From CAZVPF01 sp964628195 (GTDB taxonomy: Bacteria; Planctomycetota; Phycisphaerae; Sedimentisphaerales; Anaerohalosphaeraceae): DNA of 64,000 bases. Every line of letters begins with the position of its first letter. Position 1 is the first letter of the stretch. The DNA lies in assembly GCA_964628195.1 (NCBI GenBank), contig CAZVPF010000005.1:1-64000 (forward strand), written 5' to 3'. The notes beneath the pieces were generated by a model. That model saw only the letters and a program-made list of their open reading frames with translations. It did not search any database and had not been told where the DNA came from. The position numbers were made by a program, and so were the translations under genes. Below are positions 1 to 7,956 of this stretch, one piece after another.

Positions 1-13
1 GGGCATTCGTTTT

Positions 14-78
14 CCGCGGGTTTCGGTCGCTGCGCTCCCATCACCCGCGGCTATTGCTGTGTTATCCCTACGGGATAA
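14..78. repeat. Two-hairpin palindromic element, copy 1
   Basis: Two adjacent inverted repeats. CCGCGGGT (14-21) pairs with ACCCGCGG (43-50); TTATCCC (62-68) pairs with GGGATAA (72-78) across a 3-nt loop. The right half (43-78) recurs in degenerate form at 451-486, and the second hairpin recurs at 16679-16695. No gene overlaps it. It looks like a non-coding dispersed repeat; its function is unknown. Confidence 0.7.
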
Positions 79-94
79 AATGTGGGTGGGGGCA

Positions 95-157
95 GGAAAT
101 AGGTTATAGGTTATAGGGGACAGGAAACAGAAATCAGGCAATAGGCAATAGGCAATA
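95..157 (+). repeat. Phased heptanucleotide array, block 1 (9 units)
   Basis: Nine contiguous 7-bp units with no phase break: GGAAATA, two GGTTATA, GGGGACA, GGAAACA, GAAATCA and three GGCAATA. All fit GRNNWYA: G first, purine second, pyrimidine sixth, A seventh. Units differ in the middle, so this is not a simple homogeneous microsatellite. Confidence 0.85.
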
Positions 158-174
158 GAGTTCGGGTGCGTTCT

Positions 175-192
175 GGTGAAACTCGGGTGCGG
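175..192 (+). other. GGTGAAA...TGCGG box, copy 1
   Basis: The 18-mer GGTGAAACTCGGGTGCGG lies between two heptamer blocks. Same-length relatives occur at 410-427 (13 of 18 identical) and 16642-16659 (15 of 18 identical), each just after a heptamer array. It therefore appears to be part of the repeat system; role unknown. Confidence 0.6.
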
Positions 193-202
193 GGATTGGG
201 CA

Positions 203-391
203 GGAATCAGGAAACAGAACATAGAACACAGAACACAGAACACAGGAAACAGAACACAGAACACAGAAGACAGAACATAGAAAACAGGTTATAGGTTATA
301 GGTTATAGGGGATAGGTTATAGGTTATAGGGGATAGGTTACAGGAGTCAGAACACAGAACACAGAAGACAGGAAACAGGAATCAGAATATA
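203..391 (+). repeat. Phased heptanucleotide array, block 2 (27 units)
   Basis: Twenty-seven consecutive 7-bp units in exact phase over 189 bp. Unit types include GAACACA, GAAGACA, GAACATA, GAAAACA, GGAAACA, GGAATCA, GGAGTCA, GGTTATA, GGTTACA, GGGGATA and GAATATA. Every unit starts G-purine and ends pyrimidine-A (GRNNWYA). GGTTATA-type and GAACACA-type units are clustered and alternate in runs, which suggests local duplication on top of divergence. A 7-bp period is incompatible with a coding repeat unless frame changes are tolerated. Confidence 0.88.
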
Positions 392-409
392 GAAAAGCGG
401 GGGTGTTGG

Positions 410-427
410 GGTGAAACATGTATGCGG
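410..427 (+). other. GGTGAAA...TGCGG box, copy 2
   Basis: GGTGAAACATGTATGCGG lies 18 bp after the last heptamer of block 2. It shares the first eight and last five bases with the box at 175-192. It sits between the array and a degenerate copy of the palindromic element. Confidence 0.55.
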
Positions 428-450
428 GGGCGGTGTTTTTAACTCCTTTT

Positions 451-486
451 GCCGGCGGGTATTACTTTGTTATCCTTTCGGGGTAT
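451..486. repeat. Two-hairpin palindromic element, degenerate copy
   Basis: This stretch aligns with 43-78: a GC-rich start, TATT, a CT, then TGTTATCC, three bases and CGGG. The TTATCC arm (470-475) is kept but the right arm has decayed to GGGGTAT. It lies about 130 bp upstream of exbB, so it could affect the leader of that operon, but nothing shows this directly. The rest of 487-614 holds no feature I can name. Confidence 0.55.
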
Positions 487-614
487 GAGCGGGGGTTATT
501 TGGCACGGCTGGATAAAGTCGATTACCATGCGGTTTTGGGGTAAATTGGTGATTGATTTTGAGGTTCTTTTGGCTTAGAATGCGGAGCGAAAATATTATT
601 TCACAGGTGCGTAT

Positions 615-1307
615 ATGAGTGACAGTACATTTTTTACACAGTTTATTATCTCGGGCGGGCCTATCGTCTGGTTGGTTCTGCTGCCCCTGTCGGTGGTTAC
701 ATTCTACCTTGTTTTCGACGTTTGCTTTTCCATCCGTTCTTCGCGGCTGCTTGATCTTGGTCTTGCAGGGAGGATCATGCCGCATGCTTCGATGCCGCCG
801 AGGCAGATAGCGGCACAGCTTTCGCAGGCCCGGGACCTTGTTGGAAAGGCGATAGCATATACGCTGAACCATGCGCGTTCGCTGGCGGCGGATTCTTCGG
901 ACCTGCAGCACCTGGCGGCGGAGTCTTTGACCAGGCAGTTCACGCATTTGAAGCGGAAGATAGAATGGCTGTCGATAATCGGTTCGGTGGCCCCGATGGT
1001 GGGGCTTTTCGGAACGGTTTTCGGGATGATACGCGCGTTTAAGATACTGGGTGTTTCCGCAGGGACGCCGCAGCCTGATAAGCTGGCGGGGGCGATATCG
1101 GTTGCGCTTATAACGACGTTCTGGGGGCTGCTTGTCGCCATACCTGCCCTTGCCGTGCACGGGATTTATTCGACCAAGCTGGAGAACATACTGGCCCAGG
1201 CGAGTGTCGAGACCGAGATGATACTTCGCAAGATCGCGTCGAAGTATGACAAGTCGGCTGTTGCAAGGGGCGGCGAAAGTTCGAAGGTTGAAAGTAAGAG
1301 TTTTTGA
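615..1307 (+). CDS. exbB: MotA/TolQ/ExbB proton channel family protein
   Basis: Inner-membrane subunit of a proton-driven motor of the ExbB/TolQ/MotA type, which with ExbD uses the proton gradient to energise TonB-dependent import or envelope functions. The 230-residue protein has a first membrane segment at about 15-37, a cytoplasmic loop, and two further helices at about 119-139 and 158-184. The family signature is seen at the second helix (PMVGLFGTVFGM, near 127) and the third (TTFWGLLVAIPA, near 167). ATG with a weak AGGTG site. The stop overlaps the possible TTG start of the next gene, so the two are co-translated. No tonB follows, so the partner is not known. Confidence 0.9.
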   Translation: MSDSTFFTQFIISGGPIVWLVLLPLSVVTFYLVFDVCFSIRSSRLLDLGLAGRIMPHASMPPRQIAAQLSQARDLVGKAIAYTLNHARSLAADSSDLQHLAAESLTRQFTHLKRKIEWLSIIGSVAPMVGLFGTVFGMIRAFKILGVSAGTPQPDKLAGAISVALITTFWGLLVAIPALAVHGIYSTKLENILAQASVETEMILRKIASKYDKSAVARGGESSKVESKSF

Positions 1308-1309
1308 TC

Positions 1310-1792
1310 ATGCTGCCGCTTCCTGTTAAAAGTGAAAAGTCCCGGTCTTTCGACCTGACGCCGATCATCGACATCGTGTTCCTTATCATTATCTTTTTCA
1401 TGCTTGTGTTCCAGTTCATTGCCGCGCAGCATTTTGAGATAGAGGTGCCGGACAGGATAGATACCGCTTCGGCGGGGTCGCCGTCGAAGAATCTTCCGCC
1501 TACGCTGACGGTTATGTTGGATGATTCGGGGGCAACGGTTTATGCGGTTGGTTCGGAGGTGGTACAGGCGGTGCGGGGAGAGAAAGGCGGGCAGGGATAC
1601 GACCGTACTCTTGCCGCTGCGCTTACGAGCCGTCTTAATGCAAGGCTTGAGGAACTGCCTGTGGAGAAAAGGACAGTTACGGTGCGGATAGACAAGACGG
1701 TGCCTTTTGCATATTGCAGGGAGGCTCTTGCGGCGGTGTCGAGGTCGAACGCCGAGACGATAAAGCTGGCAGTGCGTAAAGACGCGGGGTAG
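1310..1792 (+). CDS. exbD: ExbD/TolR biopolymer transport protein
   Basis: Partner of the preceding ExbB: one membrane helix (about residues 18-38) and a periplasmic domain. The helix carries the conserved aspartate (D21, in TPIIDIVF) that transfers protons in ExbD/TolR. I chose ATG at 1310; an in-frame TTG at 1304 overlaps the exbB stop and cannot be excluded. About 160 residues, slightly longer than typical ExbD. The periplasmic part has a degenerate TolR-like fold with a VTVRIDKTVPF strand near the end. The pair probably forms one unit, with the HAD gene 40 bp downstream possibly co-transcribed. Confidence 0.88.
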   Translation: MLPLPVKSEKSRSFDLTPIIDIVFLIIIFFMLVFQFIAAQHFEIEVPDRIDTASAGSPSKNLPPTLTVMLDDSGATVYAVGSEVVQAVRGEKGGQGYDRTLAAALTSRLNARLEELPVEKRTVTVRIDKTVPFAYCREALAAVSRSNAETIKLAVRKDAG

Positions 1793-1832
1793 TTGATGAA
1801 TTTTTATCGAGCGGTTTTTTGGGAGCTGGTTA

Positions 1833-2504
1833 ATGGATTGTGCGGAATCTAAGGTTATTAAAGCGGTATTGATGGATCTTGACGGGGTTGTTGTTTTTAC
1901 GGATAAGTATCACTATCTCGGGTGGAAGCAGCTTTGCGACGAGATGGGGTGGCAGTTCGACGAGCAGGTGAACCACGGCTGTCGGGGTGTTTCACGGATG
2001 GGCTCGCTTGAGGTTATTCTCAGGCATAACGGGATTGAGATGGAGGATGCACGCAAGGTTGAGCTTGCCAATCGCAAGAACGATTATTACAAGCGGAAGC
2101 TCGGGGCAATAAGCGATGAAGATGTTTACCCGGGTTCGCTTGAGTTTATAAAAGGTGTGCGCGCAAAAGGTGTTAAGGTCGGGTTGTGCTCGTCGAGCAG
2201 GAACGCCGAAATGGTGCTCGATGCCCTGGGCATAACGGAATACTTTGACACGATAGTCACAGGCAGCGATATAAGCAAAAGCAAGCCGGACCCGGAAATA
2301 TTCGAGCTTGGGGCTGATAAGCTGGGCATAGAGCCTTCGGCGTGCGTGGTTTTCGAGGACGCAGAGTCGGGCGTAGAGGCCGCGAAGAACGCGAAGATGC
2401 ACTGTGTTGGAGTCGGCGAGAGCTGCAGGCTGGCGGATGCGGATATGTGCATCACCGATTACGCTGACATCGATATCGAAAGACTTTTAAGGGCCGAGTT
2501 CTAA
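1833..2504 (+). CDS. pgmB: Beta-phosphoglucomutase-like HAD phosphatase
   Basis: HAD-superfamily enzyme of 223 residues, closest in motif layout to beta-phosphoglucomutase, which interconverts beta-glucose 1-phosphate and glucose 6-phosphate in the cytoplasm. Motif I is MDLDGVV with D15 (nucleophile) and D17 (acid/base). The cap-domain motif GVSR followed by SLEVIL is typical of beta-PGM. CSSSRN (motif II), SKPDPEIF (motif III lysine) and FEDAESGVEAAKNA (motif IV) follow in order. Start ATG has a GGGAG site. No maltose or trehalose phosphorylase is adjacent, so the true substrate could be another sugar phosphate. Confidence 0.8.
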   Translation: MDCAESKVIKAVLMDLDGVVVFTDKYHYLGWKQLCDEMGWQFDEQVNHGCRGVSRMGSLEVILRHNGIEMEDARKVELANRKNDYYKRKLGAISDEDVYPGSLEFIKGVRAKGVKVGLCSSSRNAEMVLDALGITEYFDTIVTGSDISKSKPDPEIFELGADKLGIEPSACVVFEDAESGVEAAKNAKMHCVGVGESCRLADADMCITDYADIDIERLLRAEF

Positions 2505-2524
2505 AGCGGGCAGGGGTTTATTAC

Positions 2525-2941
2525 CTACTTTCCGTCGAAGTAGAATACCTGCTGCATGTTATGCCACCATTCGCCGGGGTCCCTTGTATCGAGAGGTTTT
2601 TGCAGGGGCTCTGTAACTTCCCACCATTTCTGTGTGATGGGGTCGTCTGCCATTTTCGCCATGTCGGCCTCGAAGTCGTCTCCTATGTATTCGAAATAAC
2701 CGAAAAGGTAATATTCGTCTGGCTCGATCTGGCCGAGAAATATCGAATAATTTCGGATATTGCTTTTTGAAATCTGGTCAAGGACTTTCGGCCATACTTC
2801 GGCGTGGAGTTTTTTGTATTCGGGGATGGCTTCTTTTTTAATGCCGATGACCGAGCCGTAGCGCTGGACCTTATTGGACTGGCTGCATCCGCTGAGAAGG
2901 AGTGGCGCCAAGAGAAACGTGACAAGTAAAATTTTTCGCAT
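2525..2941 (-). CDS. rhaM: L-rhamnose mutarotase, predicted lipoprotein
   Basis: L-rhamnose mutarotase family (RhaM, DUF718), which interconverts the alpha and beta anomers. The core KKLHAEVWPKVLDQI carries the conserved histidine, followed by YYLFGYFEY and the tryptophan-rich end (QKWWEV, GEWWHN). The E. coli enzyme is cytoplasmic and about 104 residues; this one adds a hydrophobic N-terminus and a lipobox LLSGC at residue 19, so it is predicted to be exported and lipid-anchored. I prefer ATG at 2941, preceded by GGAGAG, over ATG at 2956. It has its own strong promoter and lies beside the GxGYxYP gene, far from the rhamnose operon at 22 kb. Confidence 0.85.
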   Translation of the reverse strand: MRKILLVTFLLAPLLLSGCSQSNKVQRYGSVIGIKKEAIPEYKKLHAEVWPKVLDQISKSNIRNYSIFLGQIEPDEYYLFGYFEYIGDDFEADMAKMADDPITQKWWEVTEPLQKPLDTRDPGEWWHNMQQVFYFDGK

Positions 2942-2985
2942 TTTGACTCTCCGCATAAGTAGTAATAATCTCTTAAAACACAGAA

Positions 2986-3013
2986 ATTATACTTTCGGAT
3001 ACAAAAAATTCAA
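2986..3013 (-). promoter_or_regulatory. Sigma70-type promoter of rhaM
   Basis: On the minus strand, TTGAAT (3013-3008) and TATAAT (2991-2986) are separated by 16 bp. They lie just upstream of the lipoprotein mutarotase start. Confidence 0.6.
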
Positions 3014-3029
3014 TACAAAATAATATTTA

Positions 3030-6000
3030 TCAATCCGCGTGGTTATGGATTACGTGGAACATGAATTCCTCGGGGTGGACTATTCTTACATTGGAGTTTA
3101 CATGGTCGGCGATGTACTTGATATCGTCAACTCCGTAATGGTCGCCCTGTGGGTCCGTGCTCCATGCGTGGACAACCACGGCAGAATATGCCGCTTCGTC
3201 GTTAACGTTGAGCGAGGATGAGTTGAATTTTGAAATAAGCGAAGAGATGCTTTCATAGCCGTTCCACATGGAATACCTGATGCTTACGAACGGTTTGCCG
3301 TTTCTCCATGAAATCCTGTCGCCGTATTCATGATAGGGTCCGCCTGCGACGAAAAAACCGTCTGCGGAAGGTATATTCGCATACGAGTCCATTATGGAAT
3401 ACTGGTAATAGAAGTTGTTCTCCTCGGCAATGAGGACATATTTTATATCGGCCTCGGTCATATATCTTCCGAGCTGCTCGACGTGCCTGTCCAGTGCGGG
3501 GAACTCGGACGGGTGAATATAGCCCATGCCCGAAAACGGTACAATGAATGATTCGTTTGGTGCAGCGTTATCGTACCACCACTTCATCACGTGCGGGGCC
3601 ATTTTTAACATCGGCATAGCCATTGCCCAGCCGTATGGAACCTGTCCCCTTGCCGGGTTCGCGTAACGCTCAGGGTCCGTCGCCCAGCCGCCGATAGTGA
3701 AGGTTATATTGTCCAAATCGCTTTGAATGAAGGTAGCGTAATGGACGCCGGTCTCAGGTGTATAAGTGCTGCCGCGAACTTTCTGCTGAAACTTTATCCG
3801 AGGCTCAATATTCGCCATCCCCATGTAGAACGAAAGATTCAAAAGCCCGTTCGAGGGGTTGGTGATAAGGTTGTGGTTCGCGTGATAATCCACAAAGTCG
3901 CCTTCGTTTGAATATGCCGCGTCCGACCAGCCGAAACAAGGCGAGTTTGAAACAATACTGTCAAATACGGTGCCTGTAAATGAAGTGTCATCGTCCCAGA
4001 GCACAAGGCACTTTGCAGCCGCCGAAAGATCGTGGAGCCTTGTACAGTACCACGAAGCGGGATCGGGGTCCTTTACAATTATAAGCTTGTTGTTCATCTG
4101 GCTGAAATAGTTGTTGTAAAGCCACTGGTTGTCTCTTGTGCTTACGTCCATCAGCATTGAGAGTCCTTTTGCGGCCAGCAGGGGCTGGACTGTTGATTCG
4201 AAATCGGCGTCTACGATAACTGCCTTATACAGACCGGCGAGGGACGAAGCTATATTGAGAGAATCGGGGTTCGAGGCGGAATCATATCGAATGTATCCGT
4301 TAATGTGCGAATAAAAATTGTCTATCGCCCATTCGATATATCTCTGGGAGCCTATTATCGTATTTACATAGGCGGTATCGATATTATACTCGGATTTCAG
4401 GTTGCTGAGCCATATCATGTTGACGCCGTCTTTATAGAAATATAACTGCGGGCGGTCCTGGGCGACGATGCCCTGGAGGCTGGTAAGCGTAATAAGTTCA
4501 TCCCAGTCCATTCCCTGGAACGGGATAGCGTAAACATTTTCAGGGGGTTTTATCCCGTAGTCAAGGCCGTAAACGGTCGCGGTAAAGCTCCAGATGCGTC
4601 CCTTGTGGGTTTGGAGCCCGTCAAATTCATCTATTCGCCAGTAATATGTCTGGCGAGGCGTAAGGCCTCCGAGGTTGTAAGTAGTTCCGGATTGGGTGGT
4701 AATATATTCCGCGGAGGTTTTTGTCGCGTTTGCAACGGCGTTATAATCGGTGCCGAAGTATATATCGTGCAGTACCGCGTTTAAGCCCGGCTGCCATTTC
4801 AAGGACTGGTTGGCGGTGCCGTGGCCTTCACCAAAATCGTGCGGTACGGGCTGTTGTGCCTGTCGCGGGTCCCTGGCGGTTACCTCAAAAGACCATACAT
4901 CACCTTGCCAGTTTTGTGAACTGTTTACCTGGTCAACGCGCCAGTAATATTTTTGGCCTGGCTGAAGGGTTTGAGGCGTATACTGCGTAGAAATGGTTGC
5001 TGCCTTGAATTGCGGATCGCCTGGTGCGAGCCAGTTTTGCGCCATAACGGCTGCATCACTTTCATCTACAAAGTTGTCGCCGCTTATATCCGGGAAGGGG
5101 TGAATACCTGTCGCGGCAAGGAACCATCGTTCGGACAGGTAAGCAAAGTCTGAAATGTTTACTTTCGTGTCACCGTCAAAGTCGCCGGGGGTTTTCTGTG
5201 CCGTTGTTACGAGTCCTTCGTCGGTGCCTAAAAATACATCGTGGGATAAAGCCATCGCTCCCGGCTGCCACTGGAGCGCCGCATCTACAGGCACCCTTTT
5301 CCAGCCGTTTCCCGGGGTTGGCTGTGTCGCTTTAAGCGGGTTTTGCTCTGTGTAAAGCGTTGTCGAGTCGGCAGCGGAGTCATACCGGGCCCTGACTGTA
5401 TGGTTCGGCAGGGTCGTGTAAATCGCCCCGGCATCGATCCATGCCTGCAATGCTGTCTGGGAATCACCGGTTATTATCAGCTCACCGCCGGCGACATTCA
5501 ATGCCGCCTGTGACAAAGGCCCCATCTCGAGGCCAGGGGCGGTAATTTTACCGCCGAAAAGCTCGACAAGACCTTGCGCTGCTATGCCAATCTGAAGGGG
5601 GGCTGTCCCGGCAAGTTCCATCCACGCGTTGTCGTCAACGGAAAGATAACCTTGTGCGCCTGCCTTGTTTGCCACGTAAACAACGCCGTTTGTCTTAAAA
5701 TGAGCGTCTCCCGTCAGTGTCAGTTTTCCTTCACCATTCTGTCCGATATTGGTCCTTTTGTTCATTACAAAATAAGCATTGCCGGATATATCGAACCATC
5801 CCTTTGATGTCGCATCATCGGCAATAATGAGGTATCTTTCGCCATAGTTGATCGTGCCGCCGGAAAACTCCACCTTTGCGTAGCCGGTCATTGAAGCTAT
5901 GTCGCCGATTATGAGCTTTTCCGGGTTAAAAGTTCCGCCCGTTATTTCAAGCAGGCCTGGCGCGGTCACACCGCTGCCTGCCGGGTTCACATAAAGAAAC

Positions 6001-6212
6001 CCGGAGCTTGCAAGAACACCGGAGCCGATAACACATTTACCGAAGCCGCCGTCTATCCAAACCTCATCGACGGAGGTCGGAACGGACCCTGAACCGTAGT
6101 CCCAGTTCTGGGCGGTGTTCCATAAATTGTTACCCGAAGTGTTTGTCCAGTAGGACGCAAAAGAAATGTTTATCAGGCTGAATAATACCGCTGAATAAAA
6201 AAGATTTTTCAC
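3030..6212 (-). CDS. Secreted GxGYxYP-family protein with Fn3-like and dockerin-like modules
   Basis: Large exported protein of about 1060 residues, probably polysaccharide-active. I chose GTG at 6212, preceded by GGAG, over an upstream TTG at 6230. Order of parts: signal peptide (about 1-20); a beta-solenoid-like region (about 20-250); a Fn3-like module near 300-460 that contains a dockerin-like pair of calcium loops (PGDFDGDTKVNISDF and PDISGDNFVDESDA); a second Fn3-like module (about 460-545); and a C-terminal GxGYxYP domain (about 550-1060) with motif SGMGYIHPSEFP near residue 900. Pfam names that family as putative glycoside hydrolases, but its catalytic activity is not established. Divergent from the sulfatase at 6478. 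Confidence 0.82.
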   Translation of the reverse strand: MKNLFYSAVLFSLINISFASYWTNTSGNNLWNTAQNWDYGSGSVPTSVDEVWIDGGFGKCVIGSGVLASSGFLYVNPAGSGVTAPGLLEITGGTFNPEKLIIGDIASMTGYAKVEFSGGTINYGERYLIIADDATSKGWFDISGNAYFVMNKRTNIGQNGEGKLTLTGDAHFKTNGVVYVANKAGAQGYLSVDDNAWMELAGTAPLQIGIAAQGLVELFGGKITAPGLEMGPLSQAALNVAGGELIITGDSQTALQAWIDAGAIYTTLPNHTVRARYDSAADSTTLYTEQNPLKATQPTPGNGWKRVPVDAALQWQPGAMALSHDVFLGTDEGLVTTAQKTPGDFDGDTKVNISDFAYLSERWFLAATGIHPFPDISGDNFVDESDAAVMAQNWLAPGDPQFKAATISTQYTPQTLQPGQKYYWRVDQVNSSQNWQGDVWSFEVTARDPRQAQQPVPHDFGEGHGTANQSLKWQPGLNAVLHDIYFGTDYNAVANATKTSAEYITTQSGTTYNLGGLTPRQTYYWRIDEFDGLQTHKGRIWSFTATVYGLDYGIKPPENVYAIPFQGMDWDELITLTSLQGIVAQDRPQLYFYKDGVNMIWLSNLKSEYNIDTAYVNTIIGSQRYIEWAIDNFYSHINGYIRYDSASNPDSLNIASSLAGLYKAVIVDADFESTVQPLLAAKGLSMLMDVSTRDNQWLYNNYFSQMNNKLIIVKDPDPASWYCTRLHDLSAAAKCLVLWDDDTSFTGTVFDSIVSNSPCFGWSDAAYSNEGDFVDYHANHNLITNPSNGLLNLSFYMGMANIEPRIKFQQKVRGSTYTPETGVHYATFIQSDLDNITFTIGGWATDPERYANPARGQVPYGWAMAMPMLKMAPHVMKWWYDNAAPNESFIVPFSGMGYIHPSEFPALDRHVEQLGRYMTEADIKYVLIAEENNFYYQYSIMDSYANIPSADGFFVAGGPYHEYGDRISWRNGKPFVSIRYSMWNGYESISSLISKFNSSSLNVNDEAAYSAVVVHAWSTDPQGDHYGVDDIKYIADHVNSNVRIVHPEEFMFHVIHNHAD

Positions 6213-6293
6213 TGAGAACTCCAAAAACAAAATAACCTTTTTAAGCTTATCAAAAGCCTTTTTCTGTGCCGCTCAATTACATCGACCTATAAC

Positions 6294-6327
6294 CTTAGCT
6301 TGTTTACATATACTTTCATAAGCTAAG
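6294..6327. promoter_or_regulatory. 8-bp inverted repeat between divergent genes
   Basis: CTTAGCTT (6294-6301) and AAGCTAAG (6320-6327) form a perfect inverted repeat with an 18-bp spacer. It lies in the intergenic region between the GxGYxYP gene and the sulfatase. The geometry suits a dimeric repressor operator, but no matching regulator gene is nearby. Confidence 0.35.
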
Positions 6328-6398
6328 AGCTATCTTAACATATTTGGGGGCAAAATCATAGGTAAATCCGCATTTCAACTGTAACCTTATTTCTGTAT

Positions 6399-6426
6399 TT
6401 GATTTATATAAAACTGTCATTATAAT
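6399..6426 (+). promoter_or_regulatory. Sigma70-type promoter of the sulfatase gene
   Basis: TTGATT (6399-6404), a 16-bp spacer and a perfect TATAAT (6421-6426) lie about 50 bp before the sulfatase start at 6478. Confidence 0.5.
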
Positions 6427-6477
6427 CTTTTTATACTTATTGACATAAAAATAACGAGATTTGCACTTGGAGGTATC

Positions 6478-7953
6478 ATGATCGACAGGCGAAGTCTGAT
6501 AAAATCAGCGGCAGCGGCGGGTTTAGTCGGCGGTCTTAACGGCTGTACGCCGAAAAAGGCGGCGGGTAAGGGGCGGCCAAATATTATAATATTTCTCTCT
6601 GACGACCAGGGGTATGGCGACTTCGGGGCATTTGGAAATGCCGGCATAGATACGCCGAACCTCGACAGGCTCGCCGGTGAAGGGGTGATGCTGACACAGC
6701 ATTACAGCGGGTCTCCTTTGTGCGCGCCTGCAAGGGCGGCACTTTTAACTGGCAGGTACAACAATCGTACCGGGGCCCTTTGCGTGGAGTCCAACCGCGG
6801 TATGGACAGGATCGCACTTGAGGAAGAGACTTTCGCGGATGTATTCAAACGGGCGGGTTACAGGACGGGGATGATCGGCAAGTGGCACAACGGACTTTTC
6901 GATATGCGGTTTCACCCGAACAATCGCGGGTTCGAGGAGTTTATGGGCTTTATGAACGGCGGTATGGACTACTGGGACTGGATACTCGATTACAACGGCA
7001 AGCCGCGGTTTACGGACGGACGGTATCTTACAGATGTTTTCACAGACGAGGCGGTCGGGTTTATCGATCGTCACAGGGACGAGCCTTTTATACTTTATGT
7101 TGCTTATAACGCGCCTCACAGCCCCTTGCAGGCACCGGAGGAACTGGTGCAAAAGTATATGTCTACTGGCAGGTATAACGAGACAGTCAGTACTATTTAC
7201 GCGATGATCGAACGGATGGACGAGGGGGTAGGCAGGATAATGGGCTGCCTAAGCGAAAATGGTCTTGACGATAATACTGTCGTTATGTTCACAAGCGACA
7301 ATGGGCCGTGGCTGGGGCAAATCGGTGATGAAGATTATATGCGGTACAACGGACCGTTTTCCGGGATGAAAAACTTCGTTCTCGAAGGGGGCATACGTGT
7401 GCCGGCGATTGTTCGGTGGCCGGCGGGCCTGCCGGCGGGCAGGCAGTGTCACGAGATGGTTCACTTTACAGACTGGCTGCCTACTTTTATGGCGGCTGCG
7501 GGTCTGAGTGTCAAACCCAAACTGCCGCTTGACGGCATGAACGTGCTGGACATTCTGCGGGGCCAGAGGAAGTTCGATGCCCGAAAGCTTTTCTGGCAGC
7601 ACAATCGCAACGAGCCGATATGCAACTGCAACTCGGCGATGCGGGACGGGCCGTGGAAGCTGACCTGGCCTTATCCTGCTGAGGCTCGTTATAAGTCGCC
7701 GGAAGACAACCGCTGGTATTTCGAGCAGTTCGAGCGGCCGCATTTTGAGACGAGCGTGCAGTATCTATACCTGCACCAGGATGTTCCGATCCCCGATAAG
7801 CCGATGCTTTATAACGTGGAAATGGACCCGTCCGAAAGCGAAGACCTGGCGGAGAAATACCCGGAGCGGCTGGCAAAAATGCAGTCCGAGCTTGAGAACT
7901 GGTTTGATGATGTAGAATCCGAGCGTCGCAGCAGGGGGCTGTTCAGCCAGTAA
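6478..7953 (+). CDS. Exported arylsulfatase-family sulfatase
   Basis: Type I (formylglycine-dependent) sulfatase, which hydrolyses sulfate esters, here probably on polysaccharide-derived sugars. The N-terminus has a twin-arginine-like start (DRRSLIK) and a lipobox-like LNGC at residue 23, suggesting a Tat-exported lipoprotein. Metal-binding SDDQGYGDFG (41-50) and the modification motif LCAPARAALLTGR follow, with C82 as the predicted formylglycine residue; GKWHNG and FTSDNGPW complete the active site. Length 491 is normal. ATG with GGAGG. The stop is almost contiguous with the end of the convergent dehydrogenase gene. No maturase gene is in the window. Confidence 0.92.
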   Translation: MIDRRSLIKSAAAAGLVGGLNGCTPKKAAGKGRPNIIIFLSDDQGYGDFGAFGNAGIDTPNLDRLAGEGVMLTQHYSGSPLCAPARAALLTGRYNNRTGALCVESNRGMDRIALEEETFADVFKRAGYRTGMIGKWHNGLFDMRFHPNNRGFEEFMGFMNGGMDYWDWILDYNGKPRFTDGRYLTDVFTDEAVGFIDRHRDEPFILYVAYNAPHSPLQAPEELVQKYMSTGRYNETVSTIYAMIERMDEGVGRIMGCLSENGLDDNTVVMFTSDNGPWLGQIGDEDYMRYNGPFSGMKNFVLEGGIRVPAIVRWPAGLPAGRQCHEMVHFTDWLPTFMAAAGLSVKPKLPLDGMNVLDILRGQRKFDARKLFWQHNRNEPICNCNSAMRDGPWKLTWPYPAEARYKSPEDNRWYFEQFERPHFETSVQYLYLHQDVPIPDKPMLYNVEMDPSESEDLAEKYPERLAKMQSELENWFDDVESERRSRGLFSQ

Positions 7954-7956
7954 CAG

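Noticed and set aside
95..391. Heptamer array considered as a CRISPR array
   Set aside because: Units are 7 bp with no spacers between conserved repeats and no cas genes in the window.
462..1160. A 232-residue minus-strand open frame over exbB
   Set aside because: Composition is skewed to Arg and Pro, it covers repeat DNA, and exbB is convincing on the plus strand.
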